64,000 nucleotides of DNA from Chamaea fasciata (Eukaryota > Chordata > Aves > Passeriformes > Sylviidae): the NCBI GenBank assembly GCA_029207755.1, contig JARCOQ010000002.1, positions 11,733,156-11,797,155 of the forward strand. The letters are read 5' to 3'. Position numbers and translations under genes: made by a program. Of the stretch, positions 38,219-52,100 are shown in pieces. The number at the start of each line of letters is the position of its first letter. The stretch's first letter is position 1. The notes below the pieces were generated by a model that did not search any database, was not told the DNA's origin, and was given only the letters and a program-made list of their open reading frames with translations.

Positions 38219-38957
38219 TGTGGTGGCTGGACCTTGGTTGGCTGCCAGATACCCACAAAAGTCATTCTATTACTCCCCTCAGCAACTGCACAGGAGAGAC
38301 AATAAGAACAGAATAAAATTTTGGGTTCAGATAAAAGACAGGGAGAGATCACTCACTAATTAATGTCATTGGCAAAACAGACTCGACTTGGGGAAATCAA
38401 TTTAATTTATTACCAATCAAATCAGAGTAGCTTAATTAGAAATAAAAACAAATCTTAAAAAAGCACCTTCCTCCCACCCCCTGCCTTCTTCACAGATTTT
38501 CCCACCTCCTCCCCCCACAGGGGCATGCAATAATGGGGAATGGGGCCTGTGTTCAGCTCATCATGGATTGTCTCTGCTGCTGCTTTCTCCACAGAGGGAG
38601 GATTCCTCACACTCTTTCCCTGCTCCAGTGCTGAGTCCCTCCCATGGGAGACAGTCCTCCGTGAGTTTCTCCAGCTAAAGTCCTTCCCATGAGCTCCAGT
38701 TCTTCATGAAGTGCTCCAGTGTGGGTCTCCCATGAGGTCCCAAGTCCTGCCAACAAACGTGCTCCAGCATGGCCTTCCCGTGGAGTCACAGCCTTTCCCG
38801 TGCATCCACCTGCTCCAGCGAGGGGTCCTAATGGGCTGGATCTCTCCTCTATCATGGACCTCTCCAGGCTGCAGGTGGATCTCTACCATGGTCATCCTCT
38901 TCTGGCTTCAGGGGGCTTGCACAGCAGACTCTTTAAACAGTGAGGGAAGGCAGGAGT
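38219..38957 (-). mobile_element. ERV LTR, antisense, same family as 29870-31199
   Basis: Minus-strand LTR that begins on plus with TGTGGTGGCTGGACCTTGG (the LTR 3' end) and continues with ACAGGGAGAGATCACTCACT and AACAGACTCGACTTGGGGAA. The minus-strand poly(A) signal is at 38406-38411 (TTTATT on plus). The middle carries repeated CTGCTCCAG / TCCCATG(A/G)G units at about 38620-38880, an imperfect internal repeat of this LTR family. The 5' end is truncated near 38957. Frames open across it on both strands reflect low stop density in this GC-richer stretch. Confidence 0.87.
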
Positions 38958-41900
38958 TAAATAAGCACAGTGTGTAAGGTATGGAGAGAGCAATCAAGTT
39001 TAAAACAGAAAATTCAAGACACTTCATGGATTTGACGAATTATATAGGTATCATTGAAATAGATATTCCCAGATAAAATGGAATTTGAGGTTCATTATTC
39101 TAAATCCCTAATGACTAGAATTTGAAAACTGTAACATAATAATAATAATTATTATATTAACTTTAATTGGCAATTCAATTTTCCAAAAACCTACTAATCT
39201 TCTTATCTATGCACAGTAGCTTGCCTTTATTTCAGATCTCAGCAGGAAAGTTCAAACTGCCCTTGCACTGGTTAACCTGGAAGAATATCATAGGACTTTG
39301 ATCCCCACAATGGTTAATCTAGGTGAATGCCTCTGTATCGTGGATATCATGTGACTGCTATTTAGTCAATATCTGTGCAGTCAGTTACAGTTTGTAGATG
39401 TCCCTGCAGTCAAAGTGCATCAATCTTTAGTAAATGTACAGTATATTGTCTTCTTACACTGAAATATTGTATGCACCAGTTCAGGAACTGCAGCTTTATT
39501 AATGAGAATATTAAAGTGCATGTCCAAGGGACTCTCTGAATCTAAGTGCATATTCCAGTCCTGACTGCTGTCACTGACTGACAAATCTGTATTTTGACCA
39601 AGGCTCTGTCAGAATTCCATGGATCTTTGAGCTGGTGATCCTCACTGTGGCTGGGTTCTGTGCTGTGGGCTGTGCCCTGACCATCAATCCTTCTCATACA
39701 GCATCACCAGCATCAGAAATAAGATTTTATAACTGCTATCACCTTTTTGGAACTACTAGTTATCTGCATTGTGAGTGCCTTTCTTATGGGATATGAGAAG
39801 AACTGGCACCTCCTCAGGGCAAAACAGCTCTTGAGCTTCTCGCTGTGCGCATAAGACGGGATCTCTGCCTCTGTGCTGGTAACCTGAACTAACCTAACTG
39901 CAACAGATATGTGCTGCATTTTTTTCCAGCCTTCCTACACAGCATGATGAACTCTGACAGTGAATTTCATCTCCATAGCCCACTTAGTAGTACCCACAGT
40001 AATAAGGAACTGTGGCAAGGAGCGCAGTGGGATATTTTTGGAATCGGGAAAACCCCTCAATTTTCTGTAAGACAATAAAATATATCACTGCATGCACAGG
40101 AACAAAAAATTCACAACCAGGCCTTCAGTGTTTCTTTTTTGTTTTTAACTCCTGGAAAGCGAACAGCATGCTGAAGCTCCATTTTAACTGGTTTTCCTCA
40201 TTAATTTGGCCTCATTTCACAAATGCAGATTACTTGCGCCAAGCTATTATACACTGCTTTTACTTTCCCTCTCCAGTGTGCCAATAAAAGTGTTTTTCAT
40301 CTGAAGTCTTATATTTATTACTTTCAGCGTCACTTAAAGGAATAAATTTATCATGGAGCAAAGTGCAAGTCAATAAAGTAATGTACATATATCAGAAAAA
40401 CTTTTTACCAGCTAAGGTAGCTAGTATGTTACAGAAAATAGAATTCTTTGAAATATACTGTAAGGTAATATTCTTAACTGTAGTTGTAAATTCTGCAGTG
40501 AAGCAATAAAAGTGTGCTTTTATGCTCTAATAAATGTCAGGTTTGAATATCTTAGGATGCCTTGGCCTGTTTTAACCTCATCCTTATAGAATTGCTCCTT
40601 TGAATTAAATAGAAAATACATTTTATCAAATTTTCCTTCAAAAATAATTTTTAAAAAAATCTGTGTTGTTAGTAGGGCTTCCACAGAAAAATCTGTAATG
40701 GAGACCTCTATATCCTAATAGCTCCAGACTCACTAAAACTATATGATTACATAAAATAATGACCTGGAGGGGAGCTATAGAAGTAAAATAGATATCCACA
40801 GCCACTTAAGCTATGTGTCTTCTCCTGTTCCTCTGGATGGCTCAGCATAAGGCAGAATAATCCTTGCTCTGGCCAGAACCTTACCTTAATGGAGTGATCC
40901 TTTGGCTACCTAACACAATTGGCAGAAAGGTTTCACTGTATTTTTTTGTTTTGTTTTGTTTTGTTTTGTTTTGTTTTTCAGATGTTTTGCTGGGAAGTTG
41001 AAAAACCCAGACACCAAAGAGATCCATTTGGTGGACTTATCTTTCAGTGTGTGGGCTGAGTGGTCGGCTAGACAACCTTCAGGCTGGCTTCTGTCAAAAA
41101 TTTTGACAGAACCATCAAGCCATCCATGGGAACAAAATACCATCTGTAGTGGCCATTATGAGCACACTGAAAAACAGGCAGATGAAAAGGCACACATGTA
41201 TATTTGTGAAGTAAACTGCATGGCAGTATGAAAAGCAGAAAAGGCCTTGGCTCTGTGCAAGCCTCACTCAGCAATAACAAAAACATCTCTATATTATCCT
41301 CTCTGTGTTCAGCATAAATCCAAAACACAGCCCCACACCAGCCTCTGTGGATAAAATTAAGTCTTACCCAGCCCAAACCAGCATAAATTCTCAAAGTTCT
41401 CTTTAAGATAGCGAATGGCATGCAAGACTTGGGTATTGCAAGTAGCTGCTCTCAGACAGGCCATATGGCCCTGCCACACCACGCTGATTTCAGGATTCTG
41501 GGTACGCTGTGAATCGGTAACTTTCAGATTACATTTCCTCAGTTCACATGCAAAACAGTGTTTTGTTTGGATTTTATTACTAGCAGTTCTGTCAGAGCAT
41601 GCTTAAATCTGAAAGCCAAGCTACTTTTTCTTCCCAGCTCATGCATTTTCCAGTAGAAATGAGGTCTCTGGTGGCCTAATTTCACCCCTGCTCAAACTGA
41701 CACTAGTCTTGTCCCTAATAAGGGCTTCAATCTGTGCAATTTTACAGAAGGTGTAAGAGATGGGGAGATTAAACGTATAAAGGCAAATATGGTAAAAAAA
41801 ACGGACAACCAGATGCAATTCATCCTCTTTTTGGATTGGCACAACAGCAGGAAAGAAAGAAGAAACCATGTACCTGGCAACACTTGCTCCATTTAGACGT

Positions 41901-42935
41901 GCAACAGGAACACTCAGATAAAGCAAAATCAGAAGTCTTTTTCCCCAATCCCAATTCTGACAATTTCAGAACTACACCAATTTTGTGTGGTTTGACTGTG
42001 ATCTGTGCACATTCATCAGATTTTTTTTCTAGAGTGTTTAACACTGCACCTCATTTAGTACTGAATGCATTTTTTGCCCTTAGTATTTCTAGTTCTTCTG
42101 AACCTGACATTTTTTTCAAATTGAGCTTATTTGTGCAAATGGCATGCTGCACACAGTCTGTAAGTACACTAGATAATCATCAAAAAATAATAAAATGCTT
42201 TTCACTGGTTAGCATTATGGTAAGACTTTAGATACAGCAGTGACTAAATGTGTAAATATTTAGCAGCTTACTTATGAATATGAAATATTGAGGTTTTTAA
42301 TACTGAAGACAATAGAAAAACAAAACTGTTTTTACTGCCTTATCTACCAGCTGAAGAGGTTGTCAAGATTTCCAAGTGCCTGATGATGTCCAGTGACACA
42401 GCTCTAGAAGTCTAATTACCAGCCGACCCAAAAGACAGAAGAGACATTTTTCTCTTTGAGGAGAAATGAGGCGGACTAATTTGCAGAAGAAATGTATCAA
42501 CAGAGAGTATTCTGCTCTGATGTTCTAGTTTGACTATGGCAGTGAAGCACAGTGTCTTAGCAAAGACAATACAGATAAAACTCTACTGATAAAATAGAAG
42601 CAAAAAGATCCTCTGTGCAAGCAGATACTCATCAGCTCCTCGCTGGAATGATTTGTGCTCAGCATTATTATTTGTGCTGCTTAGCTGCCCAGAAGCTCTG
42701 ATTGTTTCTGTTACCACCTTTGCTAGGATGATCCAGTAAGAAATCCTGCCTGCCTCAAATCAGACACTTCTTTTAAAAGAAAACACTCATAACTGGTATA
42801 AGAGCAGTACTGTCCACCTTGCTTTGCTGATTTGGATCTGAAGTCCTGCTAGATACATTTCAGGATGCTGACAAAGCTAGAAATGGAGCCCATCTCAAAG
42901 CCTGGCCACAGTGACAAAACAACCCTTTCTTATCA
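38958..42935. other. AT-rich non-coding sequence
   Basis: No gene. Frames at 41068-41421 (minus) and 41836-42231 (plus) reach 117-131 codons but match nothing I know and lie in overlapping antisense sets of open frames. Confidence 0.5.
40941..40978. repeat. (TTTTG)n microsatellite
   Basis: Six or so pentamer units within a T-rich run. Confidence 0.95.
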
Positions 42936-43205
42936 TTGGACAGGACAAGGGGGAATGTTTTCAGATTTAAAGAGATTGGGTTTAGGTTAAATATTAAGAA
43001 AAAAAAAAATCTTTACTGTGAGGATGGCGAGGTGCTGGCACAGTTTGCTCAGAGAAGCTGTGGCTCCCCCATCCCTGGAGGATTTCAAGGCCAGGTTGGA
43101 TGGAGCTCTGAGCAATCTAGTATGGTGAAACCTGTCTCTATCCTCAGCAGGGGTGGGTTGGAATGAGATGATCTTTTAAGTCCCTTCCAAGACAGGCCAT
43201 TATCA
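42936..43205 (+). mobile_element. CR1 LINE 3' fragment
   Basis: Plus-strand CR1 tail: GGACAGGACAAGGGGGAATG, GGTTTAGGTTAAATATTAAG, TCTTTACTGTGAGGATGG, AGAGAAGCTGTGGCTCCCCC, AAGGCCAGGTTGGATGGAGC and TTTAAGTCCCTTCCAAGACA. It is more diverged than the copy at 33798, and the terminal ATTCTATGA repeat has decayed. Confidence 0.92.
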
Positions 43206-45400
43206 GTAATTATGGTGGGTTGAAATTAAATAGGAGCCTTGGGCAGTAACTCTGAGCAAATGTAAAGCAATAGAGAGAAGGTAAAAATCTCTTTGCTGAG
43301 CACAACAAAGATTTTTAACAACCCTCAAGACCTCAGCATGTGCCAGGGCACACTTCACTGTATGTGAAGCAGAGTCTGACCCAGCACCAGCAATGGACCA
43401 TTCTGCCCTGTGGCTGGGAAGCTTCTGAAGAGCTGCAAAACAGATCTCTGAGAAGCAGATAGACACATTCTTAAGCCTCATTTCAACCCTTAAGTTCCTG
43501 GCTAGGTTCCCTTAGAAACAAACCTAAGGCTAAAAGTCTTTCAGAAAAGGGCTGCATATGCTATTTATCAATTCCAGTGTAATTTTAGTTTCATATAGGA
43601 TTTGTCCCTCCCACCTTCCTGCAGCTGTCTTTGTGTTTAGTCTTTGTCATACTGTTGTCACCTGAAATTGGCCACTGGCAAGAGCAGAAGCTCAGAAATG
43701 GTCATTCTGGGAGGAAAAACTTCACTTGTTTTGATTTTCTTAATAGGTGACTCCACTACAGTATTCAGTTTCAGGTTAAATACTTTGCTTTCACTATGAA
43801 CTAGAAGTAAGGCATTACTGATCAGATCTGAAATGAAAACTAACCTCTCTATTTATATATTTGCTGTGCTCTTACCATAATTATTGGTCTTGAGTCTTCT
43901 CATTTATATTTCATTTTAGGACTTGCAGGTAGAAAAATTAGACTATTCCTCCAGAGGGAAAATTCTGCTTTCTGATGAAGTCTATTTAAATTGTCAAAAT
44001 TAAATCCACAGCATGCAGAGAAGTCTGAGTTCCAGGAAAGCACCTTCCCTAACTCCAGGACTTTTTATGACCATTTAGTTCACCTTTGTTCTTTTCCTTT
44101 CTTTCACAAAGATGACGTGAGTAATGATTATTATATTAGCTCTGGTACCATAAATGCTACAGCAGACATACAGCATAATTCTCTTCCTCCCTAAGGAGTT
44201 GATATTTTTATTCACAGCACAAGAAAACCTAGGCTGTAGCCAGAATATTTTTTCCCTGTTTCTGTTTCTTTATTTGGTGTTTTGATGCAATAAATTGATT
44301 AGATAGACTAGCCAGCAGTTTCATAATCCTGTTCTGAGCCTACCAGAATTAATTAATGTTCACATAATACTATTCAGGAAGTAGGTTTTAAAAAGCAGAG
44401 TACTCATTATGATATAATTTTTAAGGATGCCATCCATATGGTATAATTGCCAGCAGTTATAGGAACAGATACTTGCATATTGCAAATGGGCAGCACAGCT
44501 CTCAGGTGAGGAGGTGTCCAGGGTGCAATGTGTGGTCCTGTGTGAGGTTCTTCTCCCTCATCAGATCTGATTTCTCCTGCCCTGGTTGCCAGTATCAGTG
44601 TTATGTCAGTGAGTGCAGAGGATGTTCAACAGCTACAGAATAGGTCTGGGCCCAGTGAAATGGAAAACAGCATTAACTGGCTTCACTACTCCACATGCCA
44701 GGTGTGCTCAGTGTCCAGTCCCAACACAGTCTGGTCTTCAACACAGTCCTTTTCAAAGGACTTGAGACAACTTTGATCCAATTCTCTAGCCTCAAATAAT
44801 CCAAAGTTAATAAAAAAAAAACATATGGAAGTGTATCTGGGGACCTCTTTAGCAGCTTGTTTCCTGTTGGATAAACATTTGTCAGCATCCACAACAGAAA
44901 TAACTTGATAGTTGCACTTACACGCTGCAAAACTAGGCTTTATGTCCATCCTGTCCAGCTTATTTTTGATACTGCTCTTTTACCTGGTCTGTCTCAGCAC
45001 AAAAGAAGAGGAAAACCTCAGATTTTGTTAGTGCACAGACACAAGAAGCTTTCATCAAGAACTTACTAGCACACCCAAAATTTCTTTAAATATATTGCCG
45101 AGGTCAGTGCTGAAGCGTTTTCTTCAGTCTAATCTCTCTAAGCCCTAAAATTCAGCCAGCGATGACTCAAGTCCTTTTTACTACAACAGCCTCACTGAGC
45201 CTCTCAAGTTTATCAGTGAATCAAAGGGGCATCTGAGGTACTTAAACTTATGAAAACTTAAACCCAAACTTCTGAAAACTTAAACTTATGAAATTCTGAA
45301 CAGTAAAAGATTCTGGAACCTATGGCATTCCTATGGATGATTCCTTAGTGTCCCGGTTGCAGAGAAGGGGCAGAGTTTAGTGCCCTGTGGGTGGAACCAA
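43206..45400. other. Non-coding sequence between CR1 fragments
   Basis: No gene or repeat is recognised. Confidence 0.5.
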
Positions 45401-45760
45401 GTGGAAATGAGCAGGCTTTAGGATGACCTGGTTGCATCCCTCCGGTACCCGAAAGGAGCCTAAAAAAAAGGGAAAGAGACTATTTACAAGGGCCTGAGTG
45501 ACAGGACAAGGGGAATGGCTTCACACTGACAGAAAGTCAGCTTAGATTAGATTTTAGGAAGCAATTCTTTCCTGTGAGGGTGGTGAGGCCCTGGCACAGG
45601 TTTCCCAGAGAAGCTGTGGCTGCCCCATCCCTGGAAGTGTTCAAGGCCAGACAGGATGGGGCTCTGAGCAACCTGGTCTAGTGGAACTTGTCCCTGTCCA
45701 TGGCAGGGGTGTTGGAATGAGGTGTTATTTAAGGTCCCTTCCAACCATTCTGTGATTCAA
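45401..45760 (+). mobile_element. CR1 LINE 3' fragment
   Basis: Plus-strand CR1 tail running from GAGCAGGCTTTAGGATGACC through GAGACTATTTACAAGGGCCT, GGCTTCACACTGACAGAAAG, CTGTGGCTGCCCCATCCCTG, GAGCAACCTGGTCTAGTGGA to TTCCAACCATTCTGTGATTC. Only one terminal repeat unit remains. Confidence 0.94.
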
Positions 45761-47517
45761 TGCAGAATTTTTGGCACCAAGATGACATTTAGAGAATGAT
45801 ATTCTTCTTTGTCAAAATAGAAAGCCTTGAAGTAAACCAACATTTGTATTCCTTTGCCACTTTCGTTTTGCACTTTGCATCTGCAGCGATACACGTGAAT
45901 ACTGCACACCTGAAGAGCTCTATAGCTCTGAATGCCTGAAACACATTAACAGCATTGGAATGGGTTGAGGCATACAAATCATTGTTAAAGGAAAAGTGGT
46001 TGCCACAGTGCTGGGATAGAGCTAAATGTGATCTTCAGAGGCTATTAAGTTAATGCTGTATCATATCGAACAAAGTAAAGTTAGCCACTGATGATTCATG
46101 TCCTTTCCACCACAGCTTAATAAATGGATACAGAAGTTATATTGATTTTCATGGATGAGCAAGTAGATCTGAAATCTGAAAACTTGGTGAAATACAAATT
46201 ATGAAAGTTGGACCATGTGTGATGACCTCAGAACTGAGTGAGAAGTCTATCACTTGAAGAAAGTATGCTAAACTGCAAAGGGTTATTTTAACACACTATC
46301 ACAAAACCTCTTTTTCCTTTCTTTTTATTTTTAATACAGTTTATCAAACTTCTCCTTATGCCAATTGGGATTCTCTAAAGTCTTGACTCTAGCTGCAGAA
46401 AGCTCTAATGTGAAATACCTAGTTTGTCATAAAGTGGAAAGTATTAACGGGAAAGTAGCATTGTGAAAAGGGCAACTTCAGTCAATAGCACAGAATGAAG
46501 AAATATGAAGAAAAACTAAGTTTTTGTTGTTTTTTAAATGAGAATTTGACAATCAGCTTCCAGATTCATCATAATTAGAATCACGAGGAAAGGTATAATT
46601 TTACCAGATATTTTCTACAAAAAAGTTTCCTCTGGATTTACTTTGTGGAGGATTTTAACCATTATGCTTCCACAGATTAATGTTTCCAACAAAGATTTAT
46701 TCCTATAAAATCAATTATCTTTTTCATAACACAGAAGGGAAACATCTTGAACTTGTAACTCAAATGGATTTTAACCAAAATTAATAACTTTTCCTAAGTA
46801 ACTTTTGCCAGCTTGTACTGGAACTGTGAAATTATTTGGTTTAGTAAAAGCCAGAAGATAGAAGCAGACTCTCTTGGTTATTTTTCTATGCTCTACATGG
46901 TCAGATCAAAAATATTAAACAGAGGAGTACTGAATCATCAGAAATGTTACTGTGCAGGTTGTTCAGAGGTCAAGAAGGTGCAAAAGGGAATTTAGCGTCC
47001 TTGTGTTTCCTGATGTCTGCAAATTAGTTTGAAAAGTCAATGAGGAGCTCTTGGAGCCTTTTAAAATAAAGGATGTTCTCCTTAAGCTGATTGCTCATGT
47101 TTCACTGTGTAGTTCTTTTCCCTTCATACCCCTGGCGGATGGCAGTGTAGAGACACTCTAGCAAGCAGTAGTGGGGCAACAATTTTTGCCCAGTTTTTAT
47201 CAGCAATGCATTTTAACTACTGGTATTATTTTTAAAAAAGAATTTTGTCCATGACCTTATTCACATTGACTACAGAGGAATACAGCCCACTCCAGAAGAA
47301 CATATGGGAGCGTATGTTAGATATTTGGGAACAGTTCTGTGACATCAAGTTGATCAAGATCAATAAAGCCCCAAAGAGATACTGTCTTGGTATTATTTGT
47401 GGAAAGAGGATTCCAAAGTCTTGGATCATCCAAATCAGCAGCAAGCACCTCAAGGCAAGAAGAGCAAGGTCTGTGACACACATGTGATGAGAATAGGATG
47501 CTTTGAGATTTTTCAGG

Positions 47518-47596
47518 GGTTTTGTTTGTTTGTTTGTTTGTTTGTTTTGATGTTGGTTTTTTTTTTTTTTGGTATTTTGTTTTTGGTTTTTTTGTA
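47518..47596. repeat. (TTTG)n and T-rich tract
   Basis: About six TTTG units, then T14 and further T/G runs. A 122-codon minus-strand frame over it is a low-complexity artefact. Confidence 0.93.
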
Positions 47597-49024
47597 ACAT
47601 CTAGATGAGAAAAACTAGATTTAAGGTGTTCAGATACTTAAAACTTCTGAAATGCAGCTCCTATAACAGTCAGAAGAACCTCTCATTCCTAGCCTCTGTG
47701 TTTTGAGATGGAAAACAATTTTCATGTGAATGGAAAACTGAGGAAGAACATTTAAGGAGAGACAAAAAACCCAAAATTTAAAGTAAAAATTCATTTCCAC
47801 TCAAATATTCCTACAGCAAAGGTGTTGCAAGTTCTCAAAATGCCTTGTGATAATATTAATTTCCTTAACGTACTTAGGAGACTGTTAGAAATAAAGTACC
47901 TTATGGCATATGTAATTTATCTAATACCTTTTTCTGCTGCTTTTAACAACTAGATGAGAGCAATTATTTCCTGGGTTAATTCAGCACCATAACATACCCA
48001 TAGCTAACTAAGACCGCTAATTCCATCACAGTCCCCATGCATCTACTTGGCTGCAATTCCATAGTCCAGCTTACTAAAAAAACACTCTCAGGTTTTGCAT
48101 ATTAGGCAGCTCTAACAGCCACAAATACTAAGATGTTTTGCATTTAATGATTTAATCAATTTTGCTCCCTGCTCTCTGCAGAGAGAAATTGCATGCAACA
48201 AACATTGGTGGAGTAGAAGTTGGGGCAATAAAGAGGGATAAAAGGGAGGTAAAACAGCATCCAAAGGAAAAGCTTAATCTAGTGAGAGATCATGATGTAC
48301 TGGAGTTATCTCCATGAGTGGAAAATTTACTTCTAACTTGAAGAATAACAAATATTTAAACACGAAAGCAAGGAAAATAGAGAATAAAACTATGGCTCTG
48401 TTGGGACTTGGACTACTCCATTTGAGTGCAAGACAGGAGACTAGCTTCATGCAAAAATCCACGGAGAAAGGAAAGAAGAATCTACAAAGAAAGAAGATGA
48501 AAATAGCCTGATACTAATATTTTTTGAAAATATTTATATGGAGGAATAGGAAAGTAGCAGCTCTGCATTTACAGGTGCAACGACACTTTCCTGCCATGCC
48601 CCTGACTCCAGAAGGCACACTCTTAATCTTTTAATTACTTGTTTAGCTTTATTTCCCCCCAGAAAAAAACAAGTCAGCCCAAACAAACATTCCAAACACT
48701 TAAAAAAGACACAAGTACCTAAACCTGATCACTTGACTAGAGTTAAGCTAGGAAGATATAGCAATCTAACATTCCTGATTGTATCACATATGCCTCTATG
48801 ACTCTTTAAATTCCACCAAAAAGATGGATATATGCCCCAAATGGCATGACCAATGTTCTTTTCAGTTTTATGGATGAAGTAGCTTATACAGAACATAGGA
48901 ATTAGTGGGTTTTTGCATTGCTTTGTGACAGATGAACTCATGCTTACAGCACTTGATTATTTTATAGATATCATCACTATTTCAGTTGTGGGGAATATTG
49001 TACTCTAAGATGTATACACGTAGA

Positions 49025-49102
49025 ATATGCACCAACATATATTACTATATAACTATATATATCTATATATATCATATAGATATATAATATAATAATACAT
49101 AT
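49025..49102. repeat. AT-rich microsatellite (TATATC-type)
   Basis: ATATAT, CTATATAT and AATA units in an almost G-free stretch. Confidence 0.85.
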
Positions 49103-52100
49103 TCTCTGATACTTGACACATTTGCATCTCCCTGAAACTCAACGTTAAACAAGACAGTTTTAAAGTTTTTTCTACTATTGAAGTAATCCTAATTAATCAA
49201 CAACTCCAAAAGAGCAGATATTTTGTCTGTAATGTGATCTTTCAAACATGTATGAAAAGGTTTTCTGTGGTTGACTATAGGTATAGTTTAAAATCTCATG
49301 AGCAGTTCTACTACTCTGATGATTCCAAAGATAAGCTAATAGACACCAAGGCTTACTCCACAGTAACATCTAGCCTTTATTCTTCTATTTTACTGTCATT
49401 ACTTATTTAATTTTATTTTGCTGATCTATGAAAAGTAACTAGATTTTATTGTTAGTTAAGTAGTATATTTACCTCACGAAAGTCCTTGTTAGCAGTATTT
49501 TGATAAAAAGAGAATCCAAACATTTAGAGACACTGGCCTTCACTTGGGAAGATGATTGGTTAAGAGTAATCCTTAATTTTCTCACCTGTGGAACTGTCCA
49601 TATGGTGGAAGCTTTGTTGGCAATACTAAATCACCAGTTTCACTACATCCATTCCCTAACAGCTGAGCTGCTCTACAGTTCATTCTGAAAACTGAAGGCA
49701 AGGGTTTACACCACATAGAGAAGAATGGCCTGGTGACTCCAAAAGAAATAACAAGCATTGTAATCATCTTTCTGCAGCAAATTTCCTCCAAGAGGACACA
49801 AAGCAATTTCCATCCCATCTCCTCATAGATACTACCTGTCATTTGATGTTCAGCTCTCCAGAGCTGAAGGCATTCCAAGTTTGGAAACTCATAAAGCCAT
49901 GGGTCAGTTTGTGCAATATAGTGTATGACAAGAATCATTTTAATGAGCAGATATCCTTAAGGTATGCCACATATTTAAAGTCAGAGACTGTATTGCACAA
50001 GCTTATTACACAGAGGTTTTGTTATACCAAGTGCAGTCAGCACTCTTGGAGTGCCAGTGTTTGTTTTTATTTAAGTTTATTTAAGATAAAGTCCCTTAGA
50101 TGTCTGTTTTTGAAGTAGTATTCTGGGTTGTATATCCTCATGCAATAATAATAAGCTTGTCAAATGTTCTAAAGGAATAGAATCTTCTCCTCTTCTATAA
50201 AGCTATATATTCTTTTCTAGGTTTTTACTAATCAAACTTTTCCTATAGGAATTTTTTATGTCTTTAATGCCTAGATTTCTTTCTGTGATGCAGATTCCAT
50301 CAATTTTCTTTCCTTGAACAAAATCTTCAACCTTTAAAAGAATGGAAGCTTTAATTCAACAATTTAGTCTCATAAGATTATTCAGTCTTCTCTGCAAGGA
50401 TGAAGTAAAATCTATGGATTAGACTTTCTAGAGAGGATAATTTTTTTTTTTTTTAATAATTTCATGCATGTTATCCATTTAACTAGCTGATACAGGGCAT
50501 TTTATATGGATTGACTTCCCCCTTCCCCAAGCACACTTCAAGAAATTATACAGATAAAGCGATGGAAAGGAGGAAAACAGAACAATTTAGGAGCAGTAGC
50601 ATGTTCAGATGGTGTCAGTTGCCAAAGCTCAGTTTAGGACAGAAGCATGAAAGCTAAGTCTTCAGAGTTCTTGGCATCCCTAACATTGATTACACCTTAT
50701 TGGGAATGCAAGAACAGTAGTCATAGCTGGCACTCCTGCTTCTGCAAGGTAGGGAGGATCACAAATAGCTTAGCTCATGAAAAGAGGTACCAGTATGTGT
50801 CTAGAAGAAAATGAATTCTCTTTCCTGCTGAATCAGCCACCTTGTTGCTGCAGAGCTGAATTAGCAACAATTGATATCTGCAACTGAATTAAGCCCAGCT
50901 CTCCAGGAATTAGAATCTTGAAACAGCAAGGGGTGGCTGCCACTGTTACCACCATCTAAAATACTCAGATTGTGAGGCCGTGGTAGTTCTCCCTACTGAA
51001 GGCAGATCTCTGATAGAGCAATCCCCTGAGGTAGTAGTGTTGCATCTGGAAAACTCCACCATTTGTTCAAGACAAAAAATCCAAAGAGGTCACTGGTTTA
51101 GTGTTACGTGTTATACTAGAACAACAGTATGATATTTAGAACAGTTTCTTCCAGAGCTTCAGCATCACAGCTCATTTGCTTCCAGTCAGAGAACTAGATC
51201 GTGTTAATAATAAGCCATACTGTCCAGTCTTTTAAATGAAATGCTAAAAGGCCAGTAAACAAGGCAATGTAGGGTATGAATGAAATGCAATAATTATGCT
51301 ATGCTGAGCATCTTCCATAATTGGAATTTTAAACGCTACATGTGCTTGACCTAACATGTCTATGCTTGTAGGTTTTGCCTAATTTGCATCTAGGTAGCAG
51401 CAGGACTCTAGTTTTTCTCCACCCCATTCTTTTCCTCTTTCTCCATCTTCATTACAGAAAGCTTTCACTTTTAAACTGCTTCAATACACAAAAATCCCAA
51501 ATGTAGGCAAGTCTGAGACATTGACTGCTCAGACAGAAAGGCTGACATGCAGCTGCCTTGGGGCCCAGTCCTCAGCAGCTGAACCAGAAAGAGTAGGGTA
51601 CAATCTGCACATCATCTCCTATGCTTCCAGCAAGGGCCAGCTTTGGGGAGCCTCTGACTTGCAGGACTTGTGGTTAAAACAAAGCCAGAGCTGTGTTTTG
51701 TGCAAGAAACATCTTGTGTGTGGGAAAGAAGAAGACCAAGGTAGCAAGGTCAGCAGCACCTAACCATTACTCTTCAGCAGTGAAACTTAAGAATTAGGAT
51801 GATTCCTTCTCATAGAGAGGAATTAAAGTGCAAGCCACTGGATGGGAAGTCTGTAGTTATCCTTCAGTGTTCTGAGTCTTTAGCCTGCTGTTACACTGCA
51901 GACAACTGCAGGGTCTCTGATCTTGGCCTCTCTCCCATCAAATTTGAGTTGATGAAATCATACACAAGAGCATCATCTGGGTTGTCCTCTCCCAGACCTA
52001 AATGGAGCTCTTTCTTAATGGAAACCTGGACTTAAGTGAGAGAAATTGATCAGATCTGGTGTCTGCACATGATGATGTCATGATCTGGGAGGCAATACAA

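Noticed and set aside
51027..51049. TGAGGTAGTAGTGTTGCATC resembles the mature let-7 family (first 12 bases as in let-7i).
   Set aside because: No complementary arm such as CTACTGCC or ACTACCTCA lies within about 100 bases on either side, so no precursor hairpin can form; positions after 12 also differ from known let-7 members.
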